From the NCBI GenBank assembly GCA_947507595.1, contig OX382270.1, positions 8,634,054 to 8,698,053 of the forward strand: a DNA stretch of 64,000 nucleotides, in the 5' to 3' direction. Positions 19,828-30,325 of this stretch are shown one piece after another (position 1 is the stretch's first letter; each line of letters opens with the position of its first letter). Under the pieces are notes generated by a model that had not been told where the DNA came from, searched no databases, and worked only from the letters and a program-made list of their open reading frames with translations. Made by a program: the position numbers and the translations under genes. Source of the DNA: Pyralis farinalis (Eukaryota > Arthropoda > Insecta > Lepidoptera > Pyralidae).

Positions 19828-20122
19828 GCCATGCAATTCTGTAAGAGCAAACATCCTTACATCCTCGGATACATCGGCTGTTATAGCCTTGAACACAAAA
19901 TTGCAATTCCTTAGTGTCGCTTTCATGGTTGTGCGACACAAGCGCCGCAAGGCTGCGTTTGGAATGGGAATTCTACAAGGCAAAGAGCCTCGCGTACGCT
20001 TACAGCCTTATAGAATACCAAATAAAAAGCCGTGATCGTAGTAGACGATGTCAAAGCTGTGACATCTGTGACCACAGCGACGCACACAACCATTACGAGT
20101 CGCTTAGAGAATTGCATGGCAG
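19828..20122 (-). mobile_element. MITE-M copy 2
   Basis: This is the reverse complement of the copy at 14590-14889, about 90% alike by eye. The ends GCCATGCAATTCTGTAAGAG (left) and, in reverse, GCCATGCAATTCTCTAAGCG (right) form cleaner inverted repeats than in copy 1 and define the termini. The inner landmarks ATAACAGCCGATGTATCCG (reverse), AGTAGACGATGTCAAAGC and CTGTGACATCTGTG are kept. An 84-codon frame (19914-20168) reads through the element and is not conserved as protein. Confidence 0.75.
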
Positions 20123-21239
20123 GTGTGTGGTCACATGGTTTATTAAAAAGGTGATAAAACCTTATTAAAAAGACTGGTCTCACTCCTGAGTCACTTGTAC
20201 AAGTGTCTTTCAAGGGTTATCACGAACCATCTCCCCAATGGCGTGATGACTACTGCCGCCGTAACGGGCTTTGTATCATTAACGTGAACCAGTTTTATAT
20301 GCATTGCGACAGATGGTTCAGAAAACTATTGTGTCCAAAGTGTCATTCTAGCTTTTATGGACTTGGTAAAGCATTCGATTCGTTCGAAGCCTGATCTGTT
20401 TGCAAATCTTTCGCTTTATAATGAACTTTCGAGGCCTGGAATGACTTATGACAGGACAAAAGGCATGTACAATGAGATCGTCATCCTTAGCCCGATTATC
20501 GTCGAGAACGCTGTGTTGCTGTGATTCATGTCTGTTTCTACAAGCAATACAGCTTGGCCCGGGTAATTTCAACAAAGGGATCTATGGTCGAGGTGTTAGC
20601 AATGCTTACTTTGACATCAAGGGTCTCGGTTTCGATTCCCGTGCAAGTTTGGATAAAAATTATCAAAAATCCTATATAAATTATCTTAGATGTACCGTCT
20701 AAAGTACGTACGAAATCCTCGGCGTCAGAGTCCGACTCACACTTGACTGGTCATGTTTTATCTTGCCAATTGTTAGGGCAATATGCCTGAACATTGTTTC
20801 TAATAGGTCAGTACACACAGCGACACCTCAAGCTAGACTGTTCGACATTTGTACCGTTCTTATGTACGCAATAAGAGTAAAAATGGCGCTGCAAGTGTCT
20901 AACATGACTTGTCGCCGTGTGTACACAAGACGTATCGTAATTCGTTCAATTTCATTCGTAATTTAATTTTAATACAGTGTTTGCACGCGAATAAATTATC
21001 TCAACATTATTATTGTTCATTTTATTACAATGAAGTTAAATAAAGTTAATGTAACCACAACTTTGTTTCAATATGAAGCCGGTTTGGTTACAAGGTATAT
21101 CTTCATTACAAGAAATACAAGTTAAACATATGTTGCCAAAAGCTTTAATGTAAAAGGTAAAGAAGTACTCGTAGCTTCTAGAAATATTCTGTTTTTGCCC
21201 AGTATATGACTTCAAAATAAATCGGTTTTAATTTCAAGT
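20123..21239. other. No gene; degraded SINE head and repeat-E end
   Basis: A tRNA-like block at 20585-20660 (GGTGTTAGCAATGC then TCTCGGTTTCGATTCCCG) is a degraded SINE-A-type head with no body. At 20716-20745 GTCAGAGTCCGACTCACACT resembles the palindromic end of repeat-E. The remainder has short open frames without family resemblance. Confidence 0.4.
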
Positions 21240-21385
21240 TTTATCTAAGCATGAAAATCCTGACCAAATTAGTAGTGTTGTATCAGAAGCTGATGTCAGG
21301 AGTTTTAGAAACCGGCGAGCGTGCATAAGAAGAGCTGTGAATTTGACGAATCAAGTGAGGTGTGTAAGGTTTGGGTCAGTATGAA
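21240..21385 (+). mobile_element. LINE-L 3' fragment, decayed
   Basis: It keeps GACCAAATTAGTAGTGTTG, AGAAGCTGATGTCAGGAG, GAAACCGGCGAGCGTGCAT and AGTGAGGTGTGTAAGG, and stops before the terminal block. It is truncated at both ends. Confidence 0.7.
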
Positions 21386-22029
21386 TCAGGCGCGAACACA
21401 GCTGGCAATTTTATTATGTGTGCGTACAGGTATTACCTCAATGTATCTATGGACCCGTGTTGTAAAACCTGTTGTCTGAAAATAAAATTATTTGTTTGAA
21501 TAACTCATCAAAAACAAATTTTAGATTTCGCATTTTATGAACTTTCTGCTATGTGATTGCGATACCAAAAATTTCATTAAATTAAATTCTTCTCGGTCAA
21601 ACTAGTTATTATTATCTTGCTTCTTGGTATGTTAAATGGTTCTGAGAGTAGGTAGCGTTAGACATAACACAGTGAAAGTTTTGTTATAATAATGTACTTG
21701 TAATTAACGCTGGCAAACAAGCATACGGCAATATAAAAGAAAAAGAAACTGTTTTTCTTTATGGTCATTCCATCAAGCCAATATGCCTACAGTATTTTTT
21801 CGTTTGATGGAATGAATATACGATAAACAAGTTTGATCGTTTGATAAGTACGAGTATGTATATGGAAGAAAGGAGTTTGATGGCGTCGCGGCGTCGTTGC
21901 GCTTATCAGTCTAATCAGACACACAGGTTAAGCAACGTACTACCGTAGCCTGTCTACAGGGCTTTTCTACGCACGTTAAGCCATCGTTAGCGGCTGTTGT
22001 TAAAAAGATATTGTCGTTAGTTAATTCTG
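21386..22029. other. No recognised feature
   Basis: AT-rich. A loose inverted repeat (CATTCCATCAAG near 21764 and CTTTGATGGAATG-like sequence near 21804) encloses about 35 bp. Nothing else is identified. Confidence 0.4.
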
Positions 22030-22150
22030 AGGTCTTCGGGCGGTTTCCCCACTTGAGAAGCATATGAGTATGCTCTAAACCTCTCTTCGGTTAAAGAGAG
22101 GCTCAACCCGGGTGATCTGACCCAGCAGTGGGACGTGTAGTGAGTGAGTG
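22030..22150 (+). repeat. LINE-type 3'-end repeat
   Basis: It contains CGGGCGGTTTCCCCACTTG, AAAGAGAGGCTCAACCCGGG and GACCCAGCAGTGGGACGTG. The CAGCAGTGGGAC block is, from memory, a frequent 3' end of a lepidopteran RTE-type LINE distinct from LINE-L. Only the tail is present. Confidence 0.5.
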
Positions 22151-22374
22151 ATATAATTTTAGATGTTTACAGTAGCTATACTGTTATCTCTGTCGCACCA
22201 AAATGTCTTTCGTACAATAAAAGAAATGCATAATGAAGTACTGTATTCACCTTCGGACGGGAACACCTCGATACCGGCTAATACCTTGTGATTCGACGCT
22301 TCAAAAAGCTGAGAAAAGTGTCGAGTATTGTGAGCTGGCACACAGTATTGAGCCCTTAAGTTAAACTTTAATTG

Positions 22375-22532
22375 AACTCCCCACCGAGGTTTTCTCTAGG
22401 GATTACAGTATTAGGTTCCTCAAGAAAGGCGTGAAAAGATTCTTACAGGGCCGGTACTTAATACACTAGTGTTGCAAGTATCCGTAGGCTACAGTAACTG
22501 ATTGCCACCTTAGCGGTACACAAAAAAAAAAA
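22375..22532 (+). repeat. Repeat-I copy
   Basis: It has GAACTCCCCACCGAGG, TTTTCTCTAGGGATTAC, AAAGGCGTGAAAAGATTC, TACAGGGCCGGTACTTA and a SINE-type tail GGCTACAGTAACTG then GCCACCTTAGCGGTACAC with a poly(A). It shares body with 22712-22965 and 37470-37672. Its tail module resembles that of SINE-A, suggesting use of the same partner LINE. Confidence 0.6.
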
Positions 22533-22644
22533 AAACTGACTTTGCCTCCCTTTGTGAATTCTACAGATGGTATACTCGTAACTAAGAGTGAATCACGCTT
22601 GTTATTGGCAGTGCGATTGCAACTCTTATTTTGTACGGCATAGG

Positions 22645-22686
22645 AACGGTACAAAGGTCAAAGTGTTAAGTGACCTTTGTACCGTT
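22645..22686. repeat. Perfect 16-bp inverted repeat (hairpin)
   Basis: AACGGTACAAAGGTCA (22645-22660) and TGACCTTTGTACCGTT (22671-22686) pair perfectly around the 10-nt loop AAGTGTTAAG. It lies between two repeat-I copies. It could be a foldback scrap or a structured RNA segment; nothing favours either. Confidence 0.8.
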
Positions 22687-22711
22687 TGACATTTAGCTGT
22701 ACCGTTGAGTT

Positions 22712-22965
22712 CTGAGGAGTTGTTCGATATGATGCTCAGAGCTTCCTTCACACTTCTTCCTGTGAAATTTCCTTCTGGGAACGGTTAGATTTATGGAATG
22801 AACTCCTTGTCGAGTTTTCTCCAATGACTTTTCATGAAATTCTTCAAAAAGAGCGTGAAGTGGTTTTCATAGAGTCGGCAAAGCATGAGTGATGATGTTC
22901 CAAGTGTCCATAGGTTACGGTAACTGCTTATAATGTAATGGACCTTAGTGGTACAAAAAATAGGT
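22712..22965 (+). repeat. Repeat-I copy, longer
   Basis: It starts TCTGAGGAGTTGTTCGATAT, then TGGAATGAACTCCTTGTC, AAAAAGAGCGTGAAGTGG, GAGTCGGCAAAGCATGAG and ends GGACCTTAGTGGTACAAAAAA. It is 70-100 bp longer at the 5' side than the copy at 22375. Confidence 0.6.
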
Positions 22966-23402
22966 AAGTACATGACAACACATGTATAATTCGTCGCTTC
23001 AAATATTTCCCACCGACTTCCATCGAATAAGAACAACGACCTAAAGATATAAGTTACTGTTATTTTCATATTTGCTTTAAAAATTAAGGTCAAAACAATT
23101 TCCTTCTGTAATTTCTTTAAATACACGTGACAAAATTGAATTGCTCAAAATATACTTTATTGCAAAGGCGGGAAAGTAGAAATTTGGTTTAGGAGTTGTC
23201 AGGAAATCTACACATTTATCTACGTAATGGGCAATACGTTGAGACGGCGTTGTGTCTGAGAATTTCTCGCGACACTAAGTAAAAGTTTTATGTGATTAGA
23301 TTTCTTAGTCCTCGCGAGAGTATGAAATATTACACGGGCGAGATGGCAGATGAAAAGTGTTCGATGCACCTAACGTTACACGGTAGTTTACCTTTTCTAT
23401 TC
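22966..23402. other. No recognised feature
   Basis: A stretch near 23240-23340 (GAGACGGCGTTGTGTCTGAG) is less AT-rich but shows no motif or ORF of interest. Confidence 0.4.
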
Positions 23403-23779
23403 TTTTTTTTTCAATCCTACGTCGCGACGCAAACAAGAACACGGCTCACCTGATGTAATGTAGCTACCGTAGTCTATTAACGTCTATAATATATTAAGTA
23501 TCACTCGCGCGATGCCTCCTCTGCTGCTTACACAGTAACGCCTTAGGAGCTTATTAATGACTTACACGCAGGAACACAAAAACCCTCCTGGGAGTTCTTA
23601 TTTGGTTGCGGTTTTCTGTAAGGCGGAGGTACTTCCCCAGACTTGCTTTGATGCGCCCCACCTCTTTTCAAATATCCAAGACAAACAGACATGTACACAA
23701 ATGTTTGTTTAGTGTGGGAATGAAAACCACTAGCGTTGGTGTTAAAGTCACGTCATTCACGACTGAACCGCCGAGCTCG
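23403..23779 (-). mobile_element. SINE-A, near full length
   Basis: The poly(T) at 23404-23411 marks the tail. The body reads in reverse through CGCGCGATGCCTCCTCTGC, AACCCTCCTGGGAGTTC and ATTTGGTTGCGGTTTTCTG. The head at 23750-23779 is degraded (the B box has become GAATGAAAACC). Confidence 0.75.
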
Positions 23780-23932
23780 CTGTCATTCGCTTTCTTCTAT
23801 TAATTGCCGGTTGACGTGGATGACCATCGCGTGGTACAATAGACTACCTATATAATTTTATACAGTAGTCCAAGGCCTTATAATGACCATTCGATAGTCG
23901 GTGCTTCGCTGTTTAGTGAATATGCCTATTTA

Positions 23933-24254
23933 TCTTTTTTTTTATACAACTTGGAAAGGCATACAAGTATATGGCACAGCTGATGTAAACCTTGCAATAC
24001 ATTCAGTAGCATTAGTGCATCTCTGCTCACTCACACGCCGGAACACAACAACCCCCAGCGAGTTGTTATTTTTCTGCGGGTTTTTGTGAGGTGGAGGTAC
24101 ATCCCCAGAGCGGCTGCTATGATGCGCCCTATCTCTCTTAAAACACCCAGACCAAGACAAACAGACATGTTCTGGCACACAAATGTTTGTCCTGTGTGGA
24201 AATCGAATCCACTAGCGTTGGCGTTATTAACCACTGCGTTACCGAGCTCGTCAA
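23933..24254 (-). mobile_element. SINE-A with internal deletion
   Basis: Tail ATCTTTTTTTTTATACAAC; head GACGAGCTCGGTAACGCAG (minus) with B box GTGGATTCGATTTCC. About 60 bp that normally carries CGATGCCTCCTCTGCTGC and the GGAGCTTACTGGTGACC block is missing, replaced by AGTAGCATTAGTGCATC. It follows the previous SINE-A in the same orientation after about 150 bp. Confidence 0.75.
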
Positions 24255-24484
24255 AATCTCTCTTGTTCTCAAAGTAAGCATTTCATTGTTAATGTGGTCG
24301 GTGGAAATCGCATGTTACTCAATTTTATAGGTAAACTTAAAAACCTACATACCTAAATAAACAAAAACATTCAAATTGTGAGAATACGTGGAATATATTT
24401 ATATGTTTTTACTCGTTCAAAGGAACAAGAAAAATGTGCAACTCCATGTATACCTATGGATAAACTTAAAAACCAAACATTACC

Positions 24485-24718
24485 TGTCTGTAACTTCACG
24501 CCAAATCCCTTGCGGGGTACGCAGAGAAAATCGAACGCCACTTGACTCGATCCTTATACACCTCACTCGCTTCTTTAACATTCATTGCTCTTCTCACCTT
24601 CTGATAGAACACGACCAATTTGGTCATGGTAGTAAGTCTTGGCCTTCCTCGACTCCAACATCCCTCCACTTTTGCATTGTCATATCTGTTTCGTCATTCT
24701 TTCTGCATTTTTTCTTAT
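24485..24718 (-). mobile_element. LINE-L 3' fragment with 35-bp deletion
   Basis: Reading leftwards it has TTTGCATTGTCATATCTG, GAAGGCCAAGACTTAC (reverse), the GACCAAATTGGTCGTG block, and terminates in TCACGCCAAATCCCTTGCGG. The usual CACGCTCGCCGGTTTCTAG block is cleanly lost between GCTCTTCTC and ACCTTCTGATAG. A 124-codon frame on the plus strand is antisense noise. Confidence 0.75.
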
Positions 24719-24789
24719 ATCTTAAACTTTATCTAAATACAAAATTTAATCCAAATCATTAGATTAATTTATGAGCTACTCGAAATATC

Positions 24790-24937
<148 letters not shown>

Positions 24938-26027
24938 AGAATTGTAGGTGCTTTTAAAGTAATAAGACGTCACATGCTACGGAATATGGGTTATATTTAT
25001 TGTAAGTTAAAGGGTTTTACAATAAAACACATCACTATTTTATACAAAATACAAAATATATAATAAGTAGGTAAAATATAGCGTATTCAATGATCATTGA
25101 TCACATAATGTTAGTGAGATATTTAATCAAAATGTCAAACTTCGCTTCTCGTAGGTATTGCTTCAAGAACTAGACCAAACTAGCAGAGTAATTGGTGGAG
25201 CTATTGGTTTACTTAATGACTTGCTTTATGAAATTAATCAATGGTATGTTCCCGTGTAACTTTCGCCATCGTCCCCGAAACAGGGATATAATGACGAAAT
25301 AAATATGTTGTACACTAAAGAGCTAGTACCTAGGGCCATTAAACTACAAAAAAAACAGCGAAAGCAAGAAGACACTGCGAGAAATTAATAATAAGTAGGT
25401 ATCAGGTAATACAAATAACTATCATATTCTATTATTTCCTCACAGTGGATCAATAACACTGTTGAATAAACATTCGTTTACAACTACTGGTATTTAAGTA
25501 CAACACAACGCTCTGTTCTAACCACTGAGCTTACGGTACAATTGTTAATAATTTATTGCTAATAACAGTTAATACTTCAACGAGTCTAAAGAGTCGTAAG
25601 CAGCTGAAAATTCTATCGATCTATCAAGCCCCGCCAATTAGAGACACCGTTAAAATTGATTGCACTTACTGTAATTGCGCACATATTTTACTTACATTCC
25701 AATGTCAATACATTTACTAAAACTTTGGATTTATAGTTACTCATAGTAACTGAAAATAATCTTTGCCCGTTCGTTGATACGGATCAAAACTGCTTAACAA
25801 AAACCCTGCGTTAATGTTGTAGAGGAATACATTATATGCGGGGAAATGTGCACAGTTAAGTAGGCCACACAATATATACTTTGCTTCTAAGTGGATTCTT
25901 GATGGTTATGTTGAAGAAGAAGCTTTTTAGAACGGACAGGTGCATTTTGATGGTAATATGAACTTTAATAGCAGTAGAAGGTTACGTGAAGATTATTTGT
26001 AATGCTGTAACCACCTTCCTTTCGTTT
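24938..26027. other. No recognised feature
   Basis: About 1.1 kb of AT-rich DNA without any repeat family I recognise. It contains a small palindrome ATGATCATTGATCA near 25090. No ORF or promoter signal stands out. Confidence 0.45.
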
Positions 26028-26349
26028 TTCGTTACAACGTCGGGAGACAAATGAGCATAAGAGCCATCTGATGTAATCACTTTACACTAGACCGCTTATT
26101 TGTAGTTCGCAGGTCCAACACAACAACCCTTCAGTGTCTTGTTATTTGCCTGCAGTTTTCTGTGAGGTGGAAATACTTTCCCAGTCGGGCTGCTTTAATG
26201 CGTTCTACCTCTGGTGTTAGATTAGATGCTGTGTTAGCAGCAGAGGTGGCATCGCGCGAGTGATACTTAATGTATTACAAGCGTTCATAGGCTACGGTAC
26301 CCGCTTTACACCAGGTGGACCGAATGCCTCCCGACATTGTATATAATAA
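26028..26349. mobile_element. Two SINE-A fragments joined in opposite orientation
   Basis: The left fragment, 26028-26213 (minus), has ACAACGTCGGGAGACAAATG, AACCCTTCAGTGTC and TTCTACCTCT. The right fragment, 26228-26349 (plus), has GCTGTGTTAGCAGCAGAGG, the CGCGCGAGTGATACTTAA block and a tail CCCGACATTGTATATAA. Neither has a head. The junction at 26213-26228 is GGTGTTAGATTAGAT. It may be nested insertion plus deletion, or inversion. Confidence 0.7.
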
Positions 26350-26774
26350 CCATATATAATAACCAAAAACAAAAATTAAGAAATTGGGAATAATTTCTAC
26401 AGCTCCATGTTTACATTACAAAGGGGTTCACCGCTGAAGTTTTAGTTTTTGAATAGGTATATGTAAAACTTTATTGTACAACAGAGAACATAATATTATC
26501 TAGGTTTATGATTAAGGGAGAATTGAATTGTATAATGGCGGACTTATTTCATTAGGGATCTCTTATCCCACCAGGGAGTATTTTATCGGAGTCAGCTTCG
26601 GTCGCCGCCATTTCCATTTCCATCATATAGTTGCAAGAAATAGGTAACAGTGTATAAAATCGACAAGAAATAGTAATGTAAATAATGGAATTTTTAAATA
26701 ATTGATATTGTAAAAATTCAAGTGTGTAAATTACTCCACTTCCTTTAATATATATAAAGATTAAATATGTATTT
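26350..26774. other. Unidentified repeat-like block
   Basis: At 26530-26630 the block GGCGGACTTATTTCATTAGG then TCCCACCAGGGAGTATT and GTCAGCTTCGGTCGCCGCC looks like a dispersed repeat I have seen in insect DNA but cannot name. An 88-codon minus-strand frame spans it with no recognised domain. Confidence 0.35.
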
Positions 26775-27200
26775 ATATGACAGGCCCCTTGGGGTAGGTT
26801 AAGAGAACCGAGCGCCATAAGAAGCGGTCCTTACATACCTCACTCGCTTCTTTAACATTCATTGCTCTTTCCATGCCCGTTCGTCGGTTTCTAGAACTCT
26901 TGACGTCACCTTCTGATTAAACACGACCAATTTGCCTTTGTTAGGTGAGTCTTGTTATTTCTCGGCTCTACTTCCTTCCACTTTCGCATTGTATATATGT
27001 TATATCATTCTTTCATCCTGCATCCTTTCTACATGTCAGAACCAACGGAGCATGCCTTTTCTGATCTTAACACCGACGCTTTCTTTCAGCCCAACTCTCT
27101 TTCTTACGTCATCATTACGGACGCGGTCAGCAAGCGTTACGCCACAAATTTTGCGCAGTGCTCTCATCTCAAACGCATTTAATCTACTTTCAATATTATA
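26775..27200 (-). mobile_element. LINE-L 3' fragment, long
   Basis: It covers about the last 140 codons of LINE-L. The minus-strand frame at its right end encodes NAFEMRALRKICGVTLADRV and then NDDVRKRVGLKESVG, and the rest is frameshifted. It ends at left in CCCCTTGGGGTAGGTTAAG. The MRALRKICG segment is the family's clearest protein landmark. Confidence 0.8.
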
Positions 27201-27204
27201 GTGA

Positions 27205-27642
27205 TCATAAATAAAGTGTCTGTTTGGATGTATATACGGTATATATATCAAAATGAATATTTTTACCACTTTTGTCTGTCTGTCTCTTTGTTCCGGCTAA
27301 TCTCTGAAACGGCTGGACCGATTTTGACGGGGCTTTCACTGGCAGGTAGCTGATGTAATAAGGAGTAACTTAGGCTACTTTAATTTTAGAAATTTTATTT
27401 ATTTCTATTAATATAAATAAATAATATTTTTTTAAAGCTAATGCTTTGCCGCCAATGTTAATGTGAATTACATTAGTTATAATATAATTAAAATACTTCT
27501 CATTTATTTTTGAACATTTATTATTCTTAATTAATTTTTACTACTCATTTTGTCTTCATAAAAAACAGAATTTATACCACCTAATAAGTTAACACACCAT
27601 TTATTGATTCTGAGGCGGTACGAAGTTCGCCGGGGCAGCTAG
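27205..27642 (+). mobile_element. Helitron-J, near complete
   Basis: It starts within ATAAATAAAGTGTCTGTTTG, has TGTCTGTCTCTTTGTTCCGG, ACGGCTGGACCGATTTTGAC, GTAATAAGGAGTAACTTAGG and ends GGGGCAGCTAG at 27642 next to host T. The interior after 27400 is expanded with AT-rich sequence compared with the 326-bp copy at 33251-33576. It abuts the LINE-L fragment on its left. Confidence 0.75.
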
Positions 27643-27644
27643 TA

Positions 27645-27741
27645 TGTATATAAAACTGAAAACATGAGTTTAGTTGTATATGTCAGGATTGAACCGGGAA
27701 GTTACTAAGACGGTTCTTTATCCACTGGGCTTTCATTGCTC
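27645..27741 (-). mobile_element. SINE-D head fragment
   Basis: The minus strand reads GCCCAGTGGATAAAGAACCG (A box), with a degraded B box CCCGGTTCAATCC. Only the head and a short AAACTGAAAACATGAG stretch remain. It begins right after the Helitron-J 3' end. Confidence 0.65.
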
Positions 27742-28295
27742 TTTTTATATATTCTCTATTTTGGGTTATTTTCATCGATTATTAGGTAGTACTGAAGAAC
27801 AAGTTATTTAATTAAAAGTGGAAAACGGACGAAAACTGTGAAGTCAACGACATTAATGGCTAAAGCAATTTAATGTAAATTGCTGACAACTTCAATGAAG
27901 CCAATTTCACTTTTATAATCAAAAGTTTTTATTTACAACATTAATTACCTACCTACTTCGGCATTCACTATCTAAAGTTCATTGTACCCAATCTTAAAAT
28001 TGATGCGAGTACTAAATAAAGCCGAACCTAACGTTAAGGCATTATCATCGAGTTTCCTTTTGTTAACTTTTGGTAGGGAACGGGAGTTGCAAGAAAGTTG
28101 TTAAGGTTTGTTAGGTTGAGTAACTTTGTGCCTTATTAACTAGATTTTTCTAAATATAACCTGTGAGATTTCGCTAACACTGGCCCACCCTGGCTAAATC
28201 TAAAAGTGTACTAAAACAGTATAACAAAATGGCGATAGGCCATACATATTTTAAATCGAAACGTAGCATATACTGTATTTACCTATACATGCATA
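27742..28295. other. No recognised feature
   Basis: AT-rich, with no repeats or ORFs that I can name. Confidence 0.45.
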
Positions 28296-28740
28296 TTTTC
28301 ACGCTAGGTCCTTTGCGGGGTCGCTAGGTCCTTTGCGGGGTAGGCACAGATAACGAAGCGCCATAAGACGCGGTGCTTACAAACCCAACTCGCTTCTTTA
28401 ACATGCATAATTAATTTCATGCACGCTCGGCAGTTCCTAGGGCTCCTAACACCTTGTGATAAAACACGACCAATTTGGTCATGGTATATGAGTCTTGATC
28501 TTCCTGTACTCCACATCCTTCCATTTTCACATATCTGATTTCTTATTCTTCCATCCTGCATTCTTTCTACATGTCCGTATCAACGGAGCATGCCATTTCT
28601 TATCTTAATACCATCACTCTCTTTCGGACCAACTTTCTTTTTTACATCATCATTGCGAACGTGTACAGCAAGCTTTAGGGTCACAAATTTTACGCAATGC
28701 TCGCATTTCTATCGCATTTATTCTACTTTCATTCTCTCTC
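28296..28740 (-). mobile_element. LINE-L 3' fragment with local duplication at its end
   Basis: The terminal block is duplicated in tandem: CGCTAGGTCCTTTGCGGGGT occurs at 28302-28321 and again immediately after. The minus-strand frame 28304-28561 encodes SRLIYHDQIGRVLSQG and NCRACMKLIMHVKEA. Further right, frameshifts break the MRALRK-equivalent region. The tandem step of about 20 bp looks like replication slippage. Confidence 0.8.
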
Positions 28741-28880
28741 TGACATGCTCAGCTTACACTACTAAATAACATCTAAAATACAACAAAACAGTTACTGAGT
28801 GCGATCATAATTTAAACTGAAACATAGCTTATGCTACTCTACAATACATGAATCAGGTAAATTACATTATCAGGAAAACT

Positions 28881-29194
28881 AGACCATTTTTGAAGTAAAA
28901 CTTCTTTACTCACGCTTGACTTGGGGAGTAAGCTGGTGAATGCGTGACGAGAGCGTTACGAAAAGTGTGATCGGGCGAGGTGAACGGAAGTTGAGAGGGA
29001 GATATAAGTTCGTGAAGATAGAAAGAGAGAGAGTTACGTTTCGTATATTACTGTAGGGGCAAGAGAGATAGGTGCGAGCACACATTTCCTTTCTCTCATA
29101 GCGAGTTAAGTTTTGTATATCTAAGACACAGTGCAGGCCTATTGTCTGTATCACACTATGGAGCTAAAGAAGTTTTACTACAGTCGTGTGGTCT
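28881..29194. mobile_element. Inverted-repeat element (MITE-like), 314 bp
   Basis: The left end reads AGACCATTTTTGAAGTAAAA then CTTCTTTA; the right end in reverse reads AGACCACACGACTGTAGTAA then AACTTCTTTA. These are imperfect inverted repeats of about 28-33 bp sharing AGACCA and AGTAAAACTTCTTTA. The interior is GA-rich on the plus strand (AGATAGAAAGAGAGAGAG). No coding capacity; family and target duplication not identified. Confidence 0.65.
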
Positions 29195-29214
29195 AAAGCA
29201 CACTCGTTTTTGTT

Positions 29215-29299
29215 TCAGATTTCTTCGAAATATAATTTCTTGGGCGTGCTAGGGTTTCCAAACGATGTTTTCCTTCACCGTCGAGCATGATAATTACAA
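29215..29299 (-). mobile_element. SINE-D middle fragment
   Basis: It has TTCGAAATATAATTTCTTGG, then GCGTGCTAGGGTTTCC and CGATGTTTTCCTTCACCG, all SINE-D body sequence in reverse. Head and tail are absent. Confidence 0.6.
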
Positions 29300-29915
29300 A
29301 TTGTACTATGTATATTGATTATTACCATTTAAAAAAATGGATATAAACAATTTTTCTCTAATATCATCATCATCATATCAGCCGAAGGACGACCACTGCT
29401 GTACGTAGGCCTCTCCCTTCTTCAGTAATTAGTTCTCTAATATATATGTATGTCTTCTGTCAAGAACCGAATGCCACATCCGCGATGCCTTGTGAAAATT
29501 ATGAACAATGGTGGAATTTATAATACTTTTATATTTATAATTCATGAATGGACGAGACCGGACCGACCAGTTCCGCTTTTTAATCGTCACTAGTCTTAAT
29601 GCATAGTAGCACACTTTTTAACAATAAAGATGTACGCGTTTCCGGAGCATAGATGTAATGATAGAAAACTACAGCATTCAAGCTGTGTTAGGATTACAAT
29701 GATATTTAAACGTATTCTTTACAGAAATACTGATCAGGGGTGAGTTGGGGTTCGGGAACTGAGGATACAAGTCGTAACTGTGTTCTTCTTGGCATGAAAG
29801 ATTTTTTCTGTCAATTCAAAAACAAATTTAACATTGAAATTGACATAAATATTCTCCCATATATTGGTTTAGGTCAAAGTCAATGCTCCAAAGGTTAAGT
29901 GTAACTATAAATTGT
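29300..29915. other. LINE-tail-like repeat at 29361-29420, otherwise no feature
   Basis: ATCATCATCATATCAGCC followed by GAAGGACGACCACTGC and TAGGCCTCTCCCTTC matches a repeat I know to be very common in lepidopteran DNA, with an ATC/GAT simple-repeat end. I read it as a short LINE (RTE-type) terminal fragment. The rest shows nothing recognisable. Confidence 0.5.
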
Positions 29916-30325
29916 ACTAGTAGAATTAATGCGGTCGACATGAGAGCATTGCGCAAAATTTGTGGCATAACGCTTGCTGACCGCGTTCGTAATGATGATG
30001 TAAGAAAGAGAGTTGGTCTGAAAGATAATGTCGGTGTTAAGGTAAGTAAAGGCATGCTTCGTTGGTTCGAACATGTAGAAAGAATGCAGGATGAAAGAAT
30101 GACGAAACAGATACACAATGCGAAAGTGGAAGGAGCCGAGGCAGACCAAGACTAACCTACCTTGACTAAATTGATCTTGTTTTATCAGGTGTTATCAGGT
30201 GTCCTAGGAAAGGAAAAGGAAAGAGCTATGAATGGTAAGAAGCGAGTGAAATGTGTAAGGAACGCGTATTATGGCGCTCGGTTCTATCTGCCTACCTCGC
30301 AAGGGATCTAGCGTGAAGATATACA
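29916..30325 (+). mobile_element. LINE-L 3' fragment with best-preserved C-terminal frame
   Basis: The frame from about 29916 to 30155 encodes RINAVDMRALRKICGITLAD, then DDVRKRVGLKDNVGVKVS and LRWFEHVERM with QDERMTKQ. The W-F-x-H-V-x-R-M motif is widespread at the C-terminus of non-LTR retrotransposon polymerases. The frame breaks where most copies read GRPRLTYHDQ (here AEADQD then a stop). The 3' end is AAGGGATCTAGCGTGAAG. The fragment lacks the polymerase core and cannot act alone. Confidence 0.85.

Noticed and set aside
24388..24762. 124-codon frame on the plus strand
   Set aside because: It runs antisense through a decayed LINE-L 3' fragment; no independent coding signal.
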